Below, piece by piece: positions 12,315 to 23,546 of a DNA stretch of 64,000 bases. The notes below the pieces were generated by a model. That model saw nothing but the letters and a program-made list of their open reading frames with translations, was not told the origin of the DNA and did no database searches. Each line of letters opens with the position of its first letter. The first letter of the stretch is position 1. This stretch comes from Botryosphaeria dothidea (lineage: Eukaryota > Ascomycota > Dothideomycetes > Botryosphaeriales > Botryosphaeriaceae): contig WWBZ02000012.1 in assembly GCA_011503125.2 (NCBI GenBank), positions 372,001 to 436,000 on the forward strand. Direction: 5' to 3'. A program made the position numbers and the translations under genes.

Positions 12315-13139
12315 ATGATCGACGAAAAATTACCTTTATGGTTACTATCGTTTTTGGGTTGTTCTCTCGCGGTTTAGATCATTGAGCGTTCTCTGGATTC
12401 GAACTACTCCGCCATACAGAATCGGGTTTAATGCGGTCATTTCTAGAAATTGGAATAGCAAGCGTAGTACATACATATGGGTAGAAGCATTTTTCGAGGC
12501 GAGGAAGCACTTTTTCTTTGATATATTTACGGCCTGTTCGAATGTTTTTGTTGCGAATGTGTACAGCGCTTCTCAGGTTCGGGTTCTGCGGATGGACGGG
12601 CGTCGCAAGCAAGTGTTTTTACAGGGTGCCCTTACCGTGGGGGGTGGGAGTATTCATCCGGACGTACGCGCCTCGCATGACTGGTTACATTTACCTACGA
12701 GTGAATGCTTCCACTCCCTACGCAGTAGAGACAGCGATATCGCACAGATTCCTGCAGTCGTGGTCGGTTGCGCTGAGAAGCACAAGAGCAGTGCTAATGT
12801 AATAATTTGTAAATTCCCGCCGCACTGAATTGATCCGTATTTTGAGTCAGCATACCGTTTTCGGTAGAATCTGGAGCCCGATATCATTCTGCTCTGTAAT
12901 CTTAGAGTGCATGCTCGTTGTTGTCGCGCTCCGAAGCAGCTTGGTGATGATCAAGCAACAGAAATACAGGGGTTTGTCAGTTTTGGTAAGCAGGCGCCAA
13001 GCTTTTGAAATGGATGACGAAAGCGGGGCACGCCGAAGCAGCCGCCATGCGCGCATCATCGACGCGCTTAAGACCTCAGCTACATAACCATTGCCTCGAT
13101 CCATTGAACGTCACACACACCTCGATCGAGCCCACGTTC
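12315..13139. other. intergenic, no gene seen
   Basis: About 825 bp between the transporter stop and the GST start. A 148-codon plus frame at 12382-12828 has no recognisable features and starts in the transporter 3' UTR. An in-frame ATG at 13005 lies upstream of the chosen GST start, but the peptide it would add resembles nothing. Confidence 0.5.
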
Positions 13140-14511
13140 ATGAACTCGGCTCTCACCCGCACAAGGCTGATTGGTAGACACATTCAACCTACCCTACGAC
13201 CACGAATTTTCACTGCAAACATGGCAGTACGTCACTGCATGCTCCACCCTTGCTAGAAACTCTAGGAATGGCTGTCGACACGTGCCTGCGGAATATTCTG
13301 GACTGTAACTGACATGCGAGTTTGGCAGACCGAATCAAAGAAGAACATCCTGAACTGGGTCGATCCCAAGGACAAGTCCGGCGAGTTCAAGAGACAGACG
13401 TCCGTTTTCCGGAACTTCATTTCGGCGAAGCCTGGCGCCGAATTCCCTCCCGAGAAAGGGAGGTACCATCTCTATGTCTCGTACGCGTGCCCATGGGCGC
13501 ACAGGACGCTCATTGTGAGGAAGCTCAAAGGCCTGGAGGATTTCATTTCTTACACGAGCGTCCACTGGGAAATGCTTGAGAAGGGTATGTCTGCGGAAGC
13601 TACGGAGGGAGTTGACGTATGCTCACGTGGTTTCTCCAGGATGGCGATTTGCAACTCCAGACGAGAAGGTTCCCGGTGCCAACACCACTCCGGACCCGTT
13701 GCACCCGGGGTTCACGCATCTGCGCGACATCTATTTTAACCAGAACCCGAACTATGAAGGTCGCTTCACCGTGCCTACGCTGTATGACAAGAAGGCGAAG
13801 AAGATTGTCAGTAATGAGTCGAGCGAGATCATTCGGATGCTCTACTACGAGTTTGACGACCAGCTGCCCGAGGAGTACAAGAAGCTCGATCTCTTCCCGG
13901 AGGCGCTGAGGAACAAGATCGAAGAGACAAACGGGTGGACATACAACGACATCAACAACGGCGTGTACAAGTCCGGTTTCGCCACGTAAGTAACCTTGGA
14001 ACGAGCCCGTAGCAGATACCTGCGGACCACTGACCCCTCTCCAGGACGCAAGAAGCCTACGAACGCAACGTCAAGCAGCTCTTCGCCTCCCTCGACCGCG
14101 CTGAAGCCCACCTCGCCTCCTCGCCCGGCCCCTACTACTTTGGCGAACACATCACCGAGGCCGACGTCCGCCTCTTCACCACCATCATCCGCTTCGATCC
14201 TGTCTATGTCCAGCACTTCAAGTGCAACCTGCGTGACGTTCGCTCTGGCTACCCGGCCATCCACCGCTGGTTGAGGAAGCTGTACTGGGACGTGCCGGCG
14301 TTCGGAGAGACCACCGAATTCGAGCATATCAAGAAGCACTACACCAAGAGCCACAAGCAGATCAATCCTTTCGTGAGTTTCTCGGACACTATGTTTAGCT
14401 TGAACTTGGTATGCTAATCAACGACAATAGAGCATCACTCCTCTTGGACCGGAACCGCCGATTTTGCCCAAGGATGAGGAGGTCCCTGCAGTGAAGGCTT
14501 CGAAAGCGTGA
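13140..14511 (+). CDS. Xi-class glutathione transferase (glutathionyl-hydroquinone reductase)
   Basis: Xi-class GSTs (Ecm4/Gto2 type) reduce glutathionyl-hydroquinones through an active-site Cys. Five exons (13140-13226, 13329-13584, 13640-13985, 14045-14372, 14431-14511) give 365 aa. The motif [17 protein letters not shown] holds the catalytic Cys (about C83). [20 protein letters not shown] and the C-terminal helical domain with [16 protein letters not shown] complete the family pattern. The first 27 residues ([20 protein letters not shown]...) are basic with no acidic residue, like a mitochondrial presequence. An internal Met at 13221 (MATESKK) would give a cytosolic form. An upstream in-frame ATG at 13005 is possible but adds an atypical peptide. 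Family is secure; localisation is inferred. Confidence 0.93.
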
Positions 14512-14770
14512 AGCTATGGATAGATTCAACTTTTGATAATGTTTGACTAAATTTTGAATGCGGCCATGCACTTCATGATATGCAAGCTCCTCCGGATGAC
14601 CCAGCCCCCGTGACTCAAAGGATTTTGTGCAACGAAGAAAATGTGAACAAGAAGGCTGTGCTGGGTCTTTTTTGACGTTTGTTTAAGAGCTCGGCAGATT
14701 CCGTCCGCCCTCGTACGTCGAGGTATCAATATTTCGTAGCAGCGCTCATCCTCCTCCCCACCAAACCCCC

Positions 14771-16171
14771 CTACGCCTTCTCCTCGGCAACCCACCCCTG
14801 CGGACTCTTCAACCCCAACCTCTCCGCAACCCCTTCCGTCTCTTTCGCCTTCCTATTCACATTTTCCATCTCAAACCCGGCAACCTGCTTGTACTGCCTC
14901 CCAATCCCCTCCAGCTCCTCCTTCGGAATGACGTCGTACACGTTCTCAAAGCCCCCCGGCGCCCGCTCCTCGGCCAACTGCAGCACATGATCCGGCCCGT
15001 TCGCCCGGTTCGCATACACGATCTTCCGCGTCGGCGGCAGCCTCTCCTCCTCGTACGCCTTCAGCGCGGCGCCCCACTCGCCCTTGCCGCCGTCCCGCTC
15101 CTCGACCAGACACGCCGCCAGCGTCTCCGCGTCGATGATGGCCTGCGTCGCGCCGTTGCTGCCGATCGGATACATCGCATGCGCCGCGTCGCCCAGCAGC
15201 GTGACGCGGCCGAACGACCAGCGATCGACCGGCGTGCGGTCGCACATGGGGAACTCGTACACCTTGGCCGTCTGGTCGATCAGCTCGCCCACCCGCAGCC
15301 CGCCGCACGTCCACTCGGCGAAGGGGCCCGCGAACCGCTCCTTCGGGACCGCGACGTTCCAGTTGGTGTGGGCGGGCGGCGTCGTGTCCGGGTCGGCGGC
15401 GGGGCGCACGCGCAGCTCGGCGATCCAGTTGACGAGCGACCCGGTCGAGGCGCGGGCGGCGCGAGAGGAGATGGGGTAGGCGATGAACTTCTGGTCGGCG
15501 TGGCCGGCCCAGACCATGCTCGCGCCGGTGAGGTACGGGGCGGGGAGCTCGAGGCAGCCGCGCCACAGCATGCGGCCCGAGAAGTGCGGCGGGCCTTCGG
15601 AGGGGTAGAGGAGGCGGCGCGCGGCGCTGTTGATTCCGTCGCAGGCGATGAGGAGGTCGCCGGTCTTCTGCGGGATCTCGGCGGGGGAGGCGGTCGAGCG
15701 TTGGACGAAGGTCGCGGTGACGGTGCGGGCGGAGTCGTCTTGGGTGAAGGCGGAGAGGGCGTGGTTGAGGTGCACGCGGGACGCGCCGAGACGCTCTTTG
15801 ACGGCGTCGAGCAGCAGCATCTGGAACTCGCCGCGGTGCACCGAGTACTGCGGGACGTGGTAGCCTGCATCCAGGCCGCGCGGCTCCGACAGGATGGCGT
15901 CGCCGTGCCGGTTGTAGAAGTTGAGCTCGCGCGTGCGGATCGCGGTGCTGTCGAGCGCGGCTTGCAGGCCGAGGTTGCGCAGGATCAGCGCCGCGGACGG
16001 CTGCACGTTGATGCCGACGCCCAGCGCGGACAGGGTGGACGAGGCTTCGAAGATGTGGATATTGGTGAAGCCGGAGGCGTGCAGGTGCAGCGCGGTGGTC
16101 AGGCCGCCGATGCCGGCGCCGGCGATGAGGATGGTGGGCTGCGGGTGCGGGGGAGAGACGAAGGACGGCAT
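14771..16171 (-). CDS. FAD-dependent monooxygenase, PhzS/salicylate-hydroxylase type
   Basis: Single-exon 466-aa class A flavoprotein hydroxylase. It uses NAD(P)H and O2 to hydroxylate or decarboxylate aromatic substrates. Visible motifs are the dinucleotide fold ILIAGAGIGGLTTALHLHAS near the start, the aromatic-hydroxylase DG motif in LLIACDGINSAARR, and the FAD ribityl motif LLGDAAHAMYPIGSNG at about residues 322-335. GVGINVQPSAALIL and RMLWRGCLELPAPYLTGASM resemble bacterial PhzS-like enzymes. The Met at 16171 is chosen; the frame stays open upstream to 16264 and would add a hydrophobic peptide. The gene is noticeably GC-richer than its neighbours, so two other frames also stay open for over 400 codons; those are shadows. 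Convergent with the GST, 259 bp apart. The substrate is unknown. Confidence 0.9.
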   Translation of the reverse strand: MPSFVSPPHPQPTILIAGAGIGGLTTALHLHASGFTNIHIFEASSTLSALGVGINVQPSAALILRNLGLQAALDSTAIRTRELNFYNRHGDAILSEPRGLDAGYHVPQYSVHRGEFQMLLLDAVKERLGASRVHLNHALSAFTQDDSARTVTATFVQRSTASPAEIPQKTGDLLIACDGINSAARRLLYPSEGPPHFSGRMLWRGCLELPAPYLTGASMVWAGHADQKFIAYPISSRAARASTGSLVNWIAELRVRPAADPDTTPPAHTNWNVAVPKERFAGPFAEWTCGGLRVGELIDQTAKVYEFPMCDRTPVDRWSFGRVTLLGDAAHAMYPIGSNGATQAIIDAETLAACLVEERDGGKGEWGAALKAYEEERLPPTRKIVYANRANGPDHVLQLAEERAPGGFENVYDVIPKEELEGIGRQYKQVAGFEMENVNRKAKETEGVAERLGLKSPQGWVAEEKA

Positions 16172-17236
16172 GGTGGGGGCAATTGGCGGGGTATAGTTGA
16201 GGGGGAGTAGGAAGAAGGAGATATGGCGTAATAGAGAGAGAATGAGGGAGGAGTAAGAGGTCAATTGGTCGAGAAAGTAGGATTGTATGGTGCAAAGGAG
16301 ATCTGGAAAATGTTCAGCGAAAACGGATCTGGCGCCGCCTCATCGAGAACCGGGGTCCACAGGCAAGTCATTGCTGGTGTGATGTTTGGGTTCGGATGCT
16401 ATAATCGGCAGTTATAAATACGGCCGAGCTTGAAAGACTAGAACCAGCTGTTCAATAGCAACCATGGGAGCAAAACTGAATTTTGAGCAAAGGCCATTGG
16501 TGTAAATGGAGGAATACGCATAAATGACGTGCCGGAGAACCAATTGAGCGGAATGATGAGAAAAAGACAATCTTATCTTCGAAGGAGCAGAAGAAAAGGT
16601 TGGACCCTTGTCCGGCTTTGTTCTGAGCCGCAGGGACTCCCGAGATCGGGAGCGTCTGGGGTTCCCCACATTTTTCCTCAACTGCCGAGCCCCCGGCATA
16701 TTATTGGTGCGAACTCTATTAAATCTGCTATCCGCAGACGGATACTGCAGCCGGCGGTTAGCATTATAGTCCCATCACAAGATTGAGGGTGACATGCGGC
16801 TAGCTGCCGGATTCGACTAGCTATTGACAAAGAATAGTGCGGCTATAAAGGCGAATAAATCTCCTCAGCTCGGAAATGTTAAACGCAGATTCCGAATTAT
16901 GGTTTCGTCAAGACCTTAGCATGAACAGGCCGGAGTGTTTTTATTTCCTGTCGGTTCTTTTTTTTTTCTCTGTCTCATCTTGCAAAGTTGAGCACTGCCG
17001 TGGAAAAAAAAAATCTGGAAGCTTTATTGACGTTGGTCATATTAGTATCATACGTGAGTGTCAACCATTTCGTGGATATTGCGGAGAAGGACCTGGTTCG
17101 CAGATGGATGTAAATGATTTTGGGTATCTACGTCGTTTCAAAAGCAATGTTGCTCTCGCTGATTCTGAAGCAACATAATCGATGCTGCAAATTGCGTTAT
17201 CTTCGAAATTCACCCAGTCCTACAGTTGCTGACCTC
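16172..17236. other. intergenic, no gene seen
   Basis: About 1.07 kb between the monooxygenase start and the methyltransferase stop. Composition drops to more AT-rich DNA with T and A runs near 16955-17010. No open frame above about 100 codons, no RNA gene and no repeat family was recognised. Confidence 0.5.
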
Positions 17237-18374
17237 CTATGCATCCAGAGGCTTCTGAGCATAGACAACGTGGCTGTACGCAATAATTTAGTACAATCCA
17301 TGAGAGCAGAAAGAGAATAAAAACGTACAAGTTATGTTGCGCCTGCAGCTTCGGGTTGGCCAAGTCTTTTCTGACATCAGCGAGGAAGACCTGGACCTCC
17401 TCGGCGGACCATCCCTGCGCCGTGAAGACCCGCATGGCAGCACTCTCCAGACCTTCTTTGAACTGCACAAGATCCAGCGCGCCGATTTCCTTCATCTTCC
17501 TATCCTTGGCCCATGTGCCGACGGGGAGAGGTAGCAGCTTGTGGGTGATGTTGACAAAGCCGGCGTCCTTGACCCAGCCTTCCAGCTTAGGGCCCGGTTC
17601 GGGCTCCCTGCCCCAGGCCTTCACACCTTCGATCACGCCATCACACCACTTGTCCAAAGGGCAGCCCGGCTTGAACTCGCCGGTGTAAGTGTAGAATTTC
17701 ATGGTGAAATCCTGCAGCTCGATCCAGCCGCCTGGTTTGAGATTGCGGTATGCCTGGGAAACGAGCCTGGGCCAGTCTTTGATGGTGCCTGCCAGATAAC
17801 GAGCGTGGATGTAGTCGAATTTGTTGGAGTAGAGCCAGTCGAGCTCACAGTCGTCAATCTCAAACTTGCAGTTGGGCGGGAGAAGAGTCGGCTGGATTGG
17901 GGAGAGGTCGGTGCCCAGAACCTCGGCCGAGGGATATTCATCGGCCATCTCGATGGCCCAAATGCCGGTTCCGGTGCCGATGTCGAGGATCCGCTGCGGG
18001 TTCGTGGAGATTGGAGCCAGGTGCAGTTCTCCACCACATCTCATGGTAAGAATGTGGTGGAAGAGGTCAAGACGGTCCATTTCAGCTTCGTCGTTGGGCA
18101 AGAAGTACTTCTCGCCGTATGCATGGTAGCGGCGGCCGTTTTCGAAGGTGTAGTTTTGAATGCTGGACCTCAGTGAGGTGGTGTAGCTCTCGCTGCAAGA
18201 GTTCAGTCAGGTGATGGCGCGAGCGTGGAGTAGACAAGAGGCGTACGCATCGTCTCCCAGGGCGGAATCCGTCTCGCTGTCATGTGAGTCGGCCTCGATG
18301 ACAAGCTCGGGGTTGGGCTGAGCTGCGGGCGTTTGCTCAGTCGGTGGAGTGTCTGGCGCAGCAGTTGATGACAT
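17237..18374 (-). CDS. LaeA-like SAM-dependent methyltransferase
   Basis: Exons 18247-18374, 17329-18192 and 17237-17273 give 342 aa. The N-terminus is Pro/Glu-rich and disordered. The LaeA/UMTA signature then follows: ESYTTSLRSSIQNYTFENGR, YHAYGEKYFLPNDEAEMDRL and DLFHHI. The SAM-binding motif I is ILDIGTGTGIWAIEMADEYP (about residues 108-120), then LGTDLSPIQP, FDYIHARYL and LKPGGWIELQDF. A tiny last exon of 37 nt supplies HVVYAQKPLDA and the stop, replacing an implausible hydrophobic read-through tail. The family includes the secondary-metabolism regulator LaeA and many paralogues of unknown substrate. This is probably one of the paralogues, since no feature marks it as LaeA itself. Confidence 0.92.
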
Positions 18375-20510
18375 TGCGGCGGCGTTTGGAGTGGTCGGTG
18401 AAAGTGTACAGAGACGGCGCAGAAGAAACGGCGTGATGAGCCATCGGATTGCGAATAGCCGGGAGCCGGATGGGTCTCTGGGGCAAATGGCAGTGTTCAC
18501 AGCGCAAAAGGAGCATTGTCCGCTGGCGCTCGGTGGGTCCTGCTTTGAGGCGTAGCGAGCCAGTGGGACAGACGCCACACCGTCCCTGCTCAGACCATCC
18601 CTTGCATGTGCGGTAGCAGAAGCCGATTGGGCAAAGTATGCTCGGGCATGGGCCTTCTTTGCGGAGGCAAGAAGACGAGGACTGGGTCAGATGGAGCTGG
18701 AGGCACGGGGATCTGCGCTCGGGTTTTGCGCCCCTGGGTGATGCCACGCGAGCTCACAGGTGTCCATCGGGCCTTCTCTTTAGTGGTTGTGACTGAACAT
18801 AGATGTCGCCAGCCTTCCTGAGCATGTGCGTATCCCGTGTTGGTTAGCAGTGGTACGATGGAGACATTGTGTGGCGACGGGGCGCGTCGAAACAAGGCCA
18901 GTTTACGCGCGCTAGCGGCCGTTGGTGTCTCTGTGCCGACTCCCACGCGTCCCTTCCCGCTCAGCAACAGCCTGGCGCCTTCCATAAACTGTCTCCCGCC
19001 GGTAACAACTCCGCACAGTTCTGCATGCCCCAGCCTTCAATCTCCAATTCCCCTCTTCAGCCTCGTCGCCTTCTTCGTCAGCCACCGAGGGCGCCATGCC
19101 GTACGACACCGACAAGCTGCTCATTCCCTCAATGAGGTTGGTGGCTTCGCTTCCAGCTACACACCCTCCCCTCCACCCGCTCTCAAGCCCACCACTCCTG
19201 CTTTCGCCTCTCCCCGACCATGTCGCATTCGTCCCCTTCTCCGATCGCCGAAGAGAGACCCCCACCTGCCACTCCGCTCTCTGACAAAACTCAATTCTCG
19301 CCCAGCCCACCACTCATCGTGTAACAACACCACCCCGGCTGCCCCGCTGATCCTTCCGGCCTCAATTCTTCATCCGATGTGCTTAGTCACCCCCATCCTC
19401 GCTAACCACTCAATCAAATATCGTCATTTTGTAAGCTGCGGTAGACGGCTCGGAGCCCTTGAACGTGTCCACTGGTTCACGGCCATTTCCCCAACCGTCG
19501 ACTGCTATCCCCATCTCCACATGTCAGACATTGAGACACAGCTTGCCACCGTCATATACTGCAAGAGATGACCAATCTCAGCATTCGCGTCACTATCTGT
19601 CCGGTTACGTGGACAACTGCCAATTGATATTTTCGCCAAAGGAATCACCTGCTAACCCTGATTGATCAAGCAAGTTACCTTTCGCCCTACTCTTTACCGC
19701 ACAAGGTTTATCAGCTTCATGCATCCCCGAAAAAAAAATACCGGCAATTTCCTCCGCTGGCCTGCAGACCCCACCTTTGGAGTTTTTGATTAGCGAATCG
19801 TCATGTATTTCGGGGAGCTCTGCTGATAAAAAAAAAGACGGCTAAGTTGCCAGCCATTCCAGATCTGATCTTCATCAACTTCAAAAAAGGCATCAAAGAT
19901 TGGATACGCGGCCAGAAATATCATCGGTCAACGCCTTTTTCGGTTTTCGCCGCACTCACCACTTAGTCTTATTGGCTGCATACCCGCGGAACATCCGATT
20001 AGGCCTCGAGCAATTGCTGTTGTTCAAAGCTGTCCAATCATTCTACTTTTGCTTCTTCAAAAGGAACAGCGCAGCAACGCGCTTTATTTTTAGACTCCAG
20101 CTGCTGACTGTCAGCCCCCATCCTCCGCTCCCACCCCGCTCCTCGATTAGGACTTTGCCATCTACAAGCAGTCGCGATTTCTGGACTGGCGTTGCTGACT
20201 TGCATTCCACCTCTTGGACCCCATGGAAATTCCAGCCTTACGGAGTCTGGATGCTCTGATTGCATATGATTCCTCTGTGATGGCTCACTTGTGCGATGTT
20301 ATAACTACTGTCATGACCGACCGTCGGGGAGGCCTTCTGCCATCCAACATCATCTTGCTTGTCTTATTCTCTTACATTTTATTTAGCGTTCCTTTAGAGT
20401 TTTATTCTCTGTGATACCCATTTGCCTTATACCGGTGGCATATTCTCTGTGTTGCACTTGCGAATATTACACAATCTTACTTAGCGCCATCTATTCTCCG
20501 ACACAGCGTT
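18375..20510. other. 2.1 kb intergenic between two divergent genes
   Basis: Several overlapping Pro/Ser-rich open frames occur at 18600-19570 on both strands, caused by pyrimidine-rich composition. None shows a domain, and I do not call them genes. An ATG at 19096 opens MPYDTDKLLIPSMR followed by a GT, which could be a short first exon, but no matching downstream exon was found. AT-richer DNA with short A runs fills 19700-20500. Confidence 0.45.
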
Positions 20511-21704
20511 ATGACTTACCATGACATTGACATACCACTCCGTAAGCATCAATCCACTCCCTATAGAGCATTGTGAACTGACTACCCCCCAGCTGCCTTC
20601 ATCGCCATCGACTGGACCGGCATGACTCTAGCCTTGATTCCAATCATCCTCCGCTTTTCACTCCGCCGTCGCCAACTCCAACCACAACCCTTCACCCGCA
20701 ACCTCTCCGACGCCCTCGTCCTTCTCTCCTGGCTGTCCGGCATCGTCCTCATCAGCATCAACACCTGGAAAAACAGCCTCCGCCAACGCTACGTCCACCA
20801 CCGCCCCGCTTCAGACCTCTACTACGGCGTCCCCCACGACCTCTCCGCGCACCTCCTCTACGTCTCCTGGATCTCGCTCTTCTTCATCTACATCGCGCTG
20901 TGGGCCGCCAAATTCGCGCTCCTCGCCTTCTACGCCAGCTTATTACAACTACAAGGGCGCTGGTCGCGCATCGTGCTCGCGGCGGCGACGCTCTTCACCG
21001 CCGGCACCTTCGCCCTGCACATCGCGCTGCTGGCCCGCTGGTGCTCGCCAACCTCCTCCAACTGGAATGTCGACGGCCACCTCTGCTCCGCCGTCCACGA
21101 CATCCGCTCCGTCACCGTCTCGACGGCCGCCAACGTCGCCACCGATCTCGTCATCCTCGCGCTGCCGCTCTGCGCGCTCGCCCTCCTGCGCCGCTCCAAC
21201 GACGCCCTCCTGTCCCTGTCGTCGGGGAGCGTTGGTGGTGTGACGGGGAAGATGGGCATGGGCAAGGCCGAGTGGAGCGGCTTGGCGTTCGTGTTGTGCA
21301 TGGCGGCGCTGAGCATCACGGCTGCGCTGGCTCGCTTCGTCACGCTGCAGCTGGTGCAGCGCGTGCCGAAGGCGAACATCACGCATACGATTGATGTGTG
21401 GGCGCTTGTTGAGATCGTGGCGAGTTTGCTGGCGGTGTGCTTGCCCAGCTGCAGGGCGTTTGTGAGGAGGTCGAGGGAGGGGAGTAAGAGGGCGTCGAGG
21501 GAGATGGCTGTCAGGGAGGATGGCATTGTGGAAGTAAGGAGTGAGGGGGTCGTGGCGATGGATTTGAACGTGTTGGAGGCGGGGGAGGGGAGGGGGGAGG
21601 GGAAGGGCAAAGAAGAAGAGACGCGGAGGCAAGATTCGGGGTGTTTGAGCGTGGATGGCGGGACGGCGGTGGTGGCGCATGCGAGTTCGGAGAGGCTACT
21701 GTGA
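20511..21704 (+). CDS. fungal rhodopsin-domain integral membrane protein (PTH11/SAT4-like)
   Basis: Exon 1 (20511-20541) encodes MTYHDIDIPL and exon 2 (20593-21704) the rest, 380 aa in total. The protein has about seven membrane spans: FIAIDWTGMTLALIPIILRF, DALVLLSWLSGIVLISI, ISLFFIYIALWAAKFALLAF, IVLAAATLFTAGTFALHI, ATDLVILALPLCALALL, SGLAFVLCMAALSITAA and VWALVEIVASLLAVCLPSC. The order matches the fungal rhodopsin-domain family, including the WAAKFALLAFY and WALVEIVASLLAVCLPSCR signatures. A soluble charged C-terminal tail of about 80 residues follows. There is no CFEM domain at the N-terminus. The family is often described as GPCR-like sensors, but most members have no known ligand. Confidence 0.88.
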
Positions 21705-22796
21705 GGGAGAGGGGGTTTGTCTTCTGCAGGCACCTTCCTTGGGGGACAGGTCACCTGAATGAGAATGTCATGAACGCAAGAAAATGGAGAGGCTTGGATG
21801 TGATGGGTGATCTATCTACCGCATTCTGCACGGAGCGTCTTCCACCAGATCCCTTCCTCGTCTTTGCCAGAAAGCGTCATTCAGGGCTGAACTGGCGTAG
21901 AAAGCAATTACTGTATCCATCAACCGCAAAAATGAAGCATTCTATCAAACGATTCTTATTTTGTATCATTCGCCATGCACTTCCTCCTTGAATGACCGCA
22001 GTCTTTTAGAGAAAATGAGCCGCATGGACGCTTGAATCTCGAATTCCCGAGTACCAGGCCAATTATCCGACCGGTCAAAGATCTCAAAAATGGATAAGCT
22101 CGCATCAGGATTGCACGGATGCGGGTGGGGCCCACTTTTTCCCTGTCTTCTTTTGATCTTTCTGCCGTCCTGAGAAATGTGGACACCTTTTGGATAGGCA
22201 ACCTGGCAAGACCGAGAATGTCCGGTCAAGCACAGGGCGACGTGATATATGCAAAGGGGATGGAATCGAGATAAGCAACTAAGGCGCGAGGAACAGGAGC
22301 AGTTTGTCTCGGTCTTCTGTGCTTCTTGGAGGAATTGACCGGATGTGTTTGAATGAGCGCTCTGACCCCAGCTTGCTCTTTTTGGTTGTGGTTACTGTCA
22401 TTCCATCATTGCCAAATTGTTACACCACTTTTCTCGTGGATTTAGGATTTTGTCTCTTCCAGAGTGAAGATCGTGCAAACTGAATAAACCAGCTATTCTC
22501 TAAACATCCTTCGACTACGGCTGGTCCTCCGAAACTGTTGCCTTCGATCGGCTCTCAAAAAAAAAAAAAAAAAAAACTAACGAAAATCGGTTTGCCTCCA
22601 TCGAAAAGAAAACAGTCTATGAGTAACTAAGTGGTATCCGCCTCTTGCCTTTTAAAAGGAATCCCAAAGCAATTTGCCCGTTTTGCCATTCTCCTGAGCA
22701 CAAGCATTTTCGAGCCCGCCGATATTAAAACAACATCCGTCCAGACGAAAAAGAACACGCAAAAGGTTTCTCCACATCTACACCTCCTTCTCTCCC
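21705..22796. other. intergenic with a long A run, no gene seen
   Basis: About 1.1 kb between the stop codons of two facing frames. Short open frames only. An A run of about 20 lies near 22557-22576. CT-rich sequence at 22760-22860 borders the low-complexity frame on the other strand. Confidence 0.5.
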
Positions 22797-23533
22797 TCAC
22801 CACAGCAGTTTTTGTTTTTCCGTTCGGAAACCCTCTCCCTCCCCACCCCTGAGCGTAACATCCGAATCCCGCCCCACACTCCTCACGCTCCCGCCGCCGC
22901 CACCGCCGCCTCCTCCTTCCACAACCTGCATCTCGAACCCCTGCTCTTTCCCCATCCCGTCATCCCCACCACCACCCCCAACGACGACAAACTCCCACCT
23001 GCCCCCGCCCCGCCGCCCATCCCCATCGTCCGTCGTCGTGCGCCGCAGCCGCGCGCGCGGCCGCCTGGGCGCGAACAGGTCCGTGTCCGCCGCCGACACC
23101 GGGTGCGAGCTGTTCCAGCTGCCGCGCAGCAGGTTGATGGTGGCGCTGAAGCGGTGAGAGCGGGGCCGCTTGGGGTCGCCGCCGTGCGCGCCGGGGGTGC
23201 GGGGGTGCAGGTGCGGGACCGAGTGCTGGTGGTGGACGGGCGCCGGTGGGCCGCTGAGCGAGGAGGCGAGGGTCGTGGAGGCGGAGAGGTGGGGCGCGGA
23301 GAGGGAGGTGTAGGTGTGGTGGGGGTGGGGTTGGAAGTATGAGGAGGTCTTGTTGTTGGTGGTAGTTGTGCTGCTGTGATGGAGCGTGGGGTCGGCGCTC
23401 GTGGTCGATGGGAAGGGCGTTGTTGGCGCGTATGCGGTGGTGGGGGTGGCGCTGCCGGTTGGGGAGACGATGGGGAGAGGGGGCGTTGGGGGGAGGGAGT
23501 CGAGGAAGGCTTTCTCGCGGAGGAGGGCTTCTC
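22797..23533 (-). CDS. uncertain Gly/Pro/Ser-rich hypothetical protein, 5' end unresolved
   Basis: A minus-strand frame of about 245 codons reads REALLREKAFLDSLPPTPPL near its start, then a Ser/Thr/Pro/His-rich segment. A short ordered-looking part follows (KRPRSHRFSATINLLRGSW and RPRARLRRTTTDD), then Gly runs and a C-terminus ending DSDVTLRGGEGEGF and KQKLLW. No ATG opens the frame; only a GTG does. The sequence just upstream (CTAATCC then CAACAAACAG) looks like an intron acceptor, so a first exon probably lies around 23560-23700 but I could not identify it. The DNA is GC-rich and other frames are open too. No domain is recognised. It may be a lineage-specific gene or chance. Confidence 0.4.
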
Positions 23534-23546
23534 TGTTTGTTGGCAC

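Noticed and set aside
12395..12405. tRNA B-box-like sequence (GTTCGAATC on the minus strand)
   Set aside because: The flanking bases cannot pair into a T stem or acceptor stem and no A box lies at the right distance.
12382..12828. 148-codon plus frame after the MATE gene
   Set aside because: Starts in the 3' flank of the transporter and resembles no protein.
14946..16295. 449-codon Arg-rich minus frame and a 407-codon plus frame (14987-16210)
   Set aside because: Both overlap the monooxygenase and are composition shadows of GC-rich codons; they show no domain and extreme Arg/Pro bias.
18837..19571. 244-codon Pro/Ser-rich plus frame
   Set aside because: Pyrimidine-rich composition explains it; no domain, and overlapping frames on both strands are open too.
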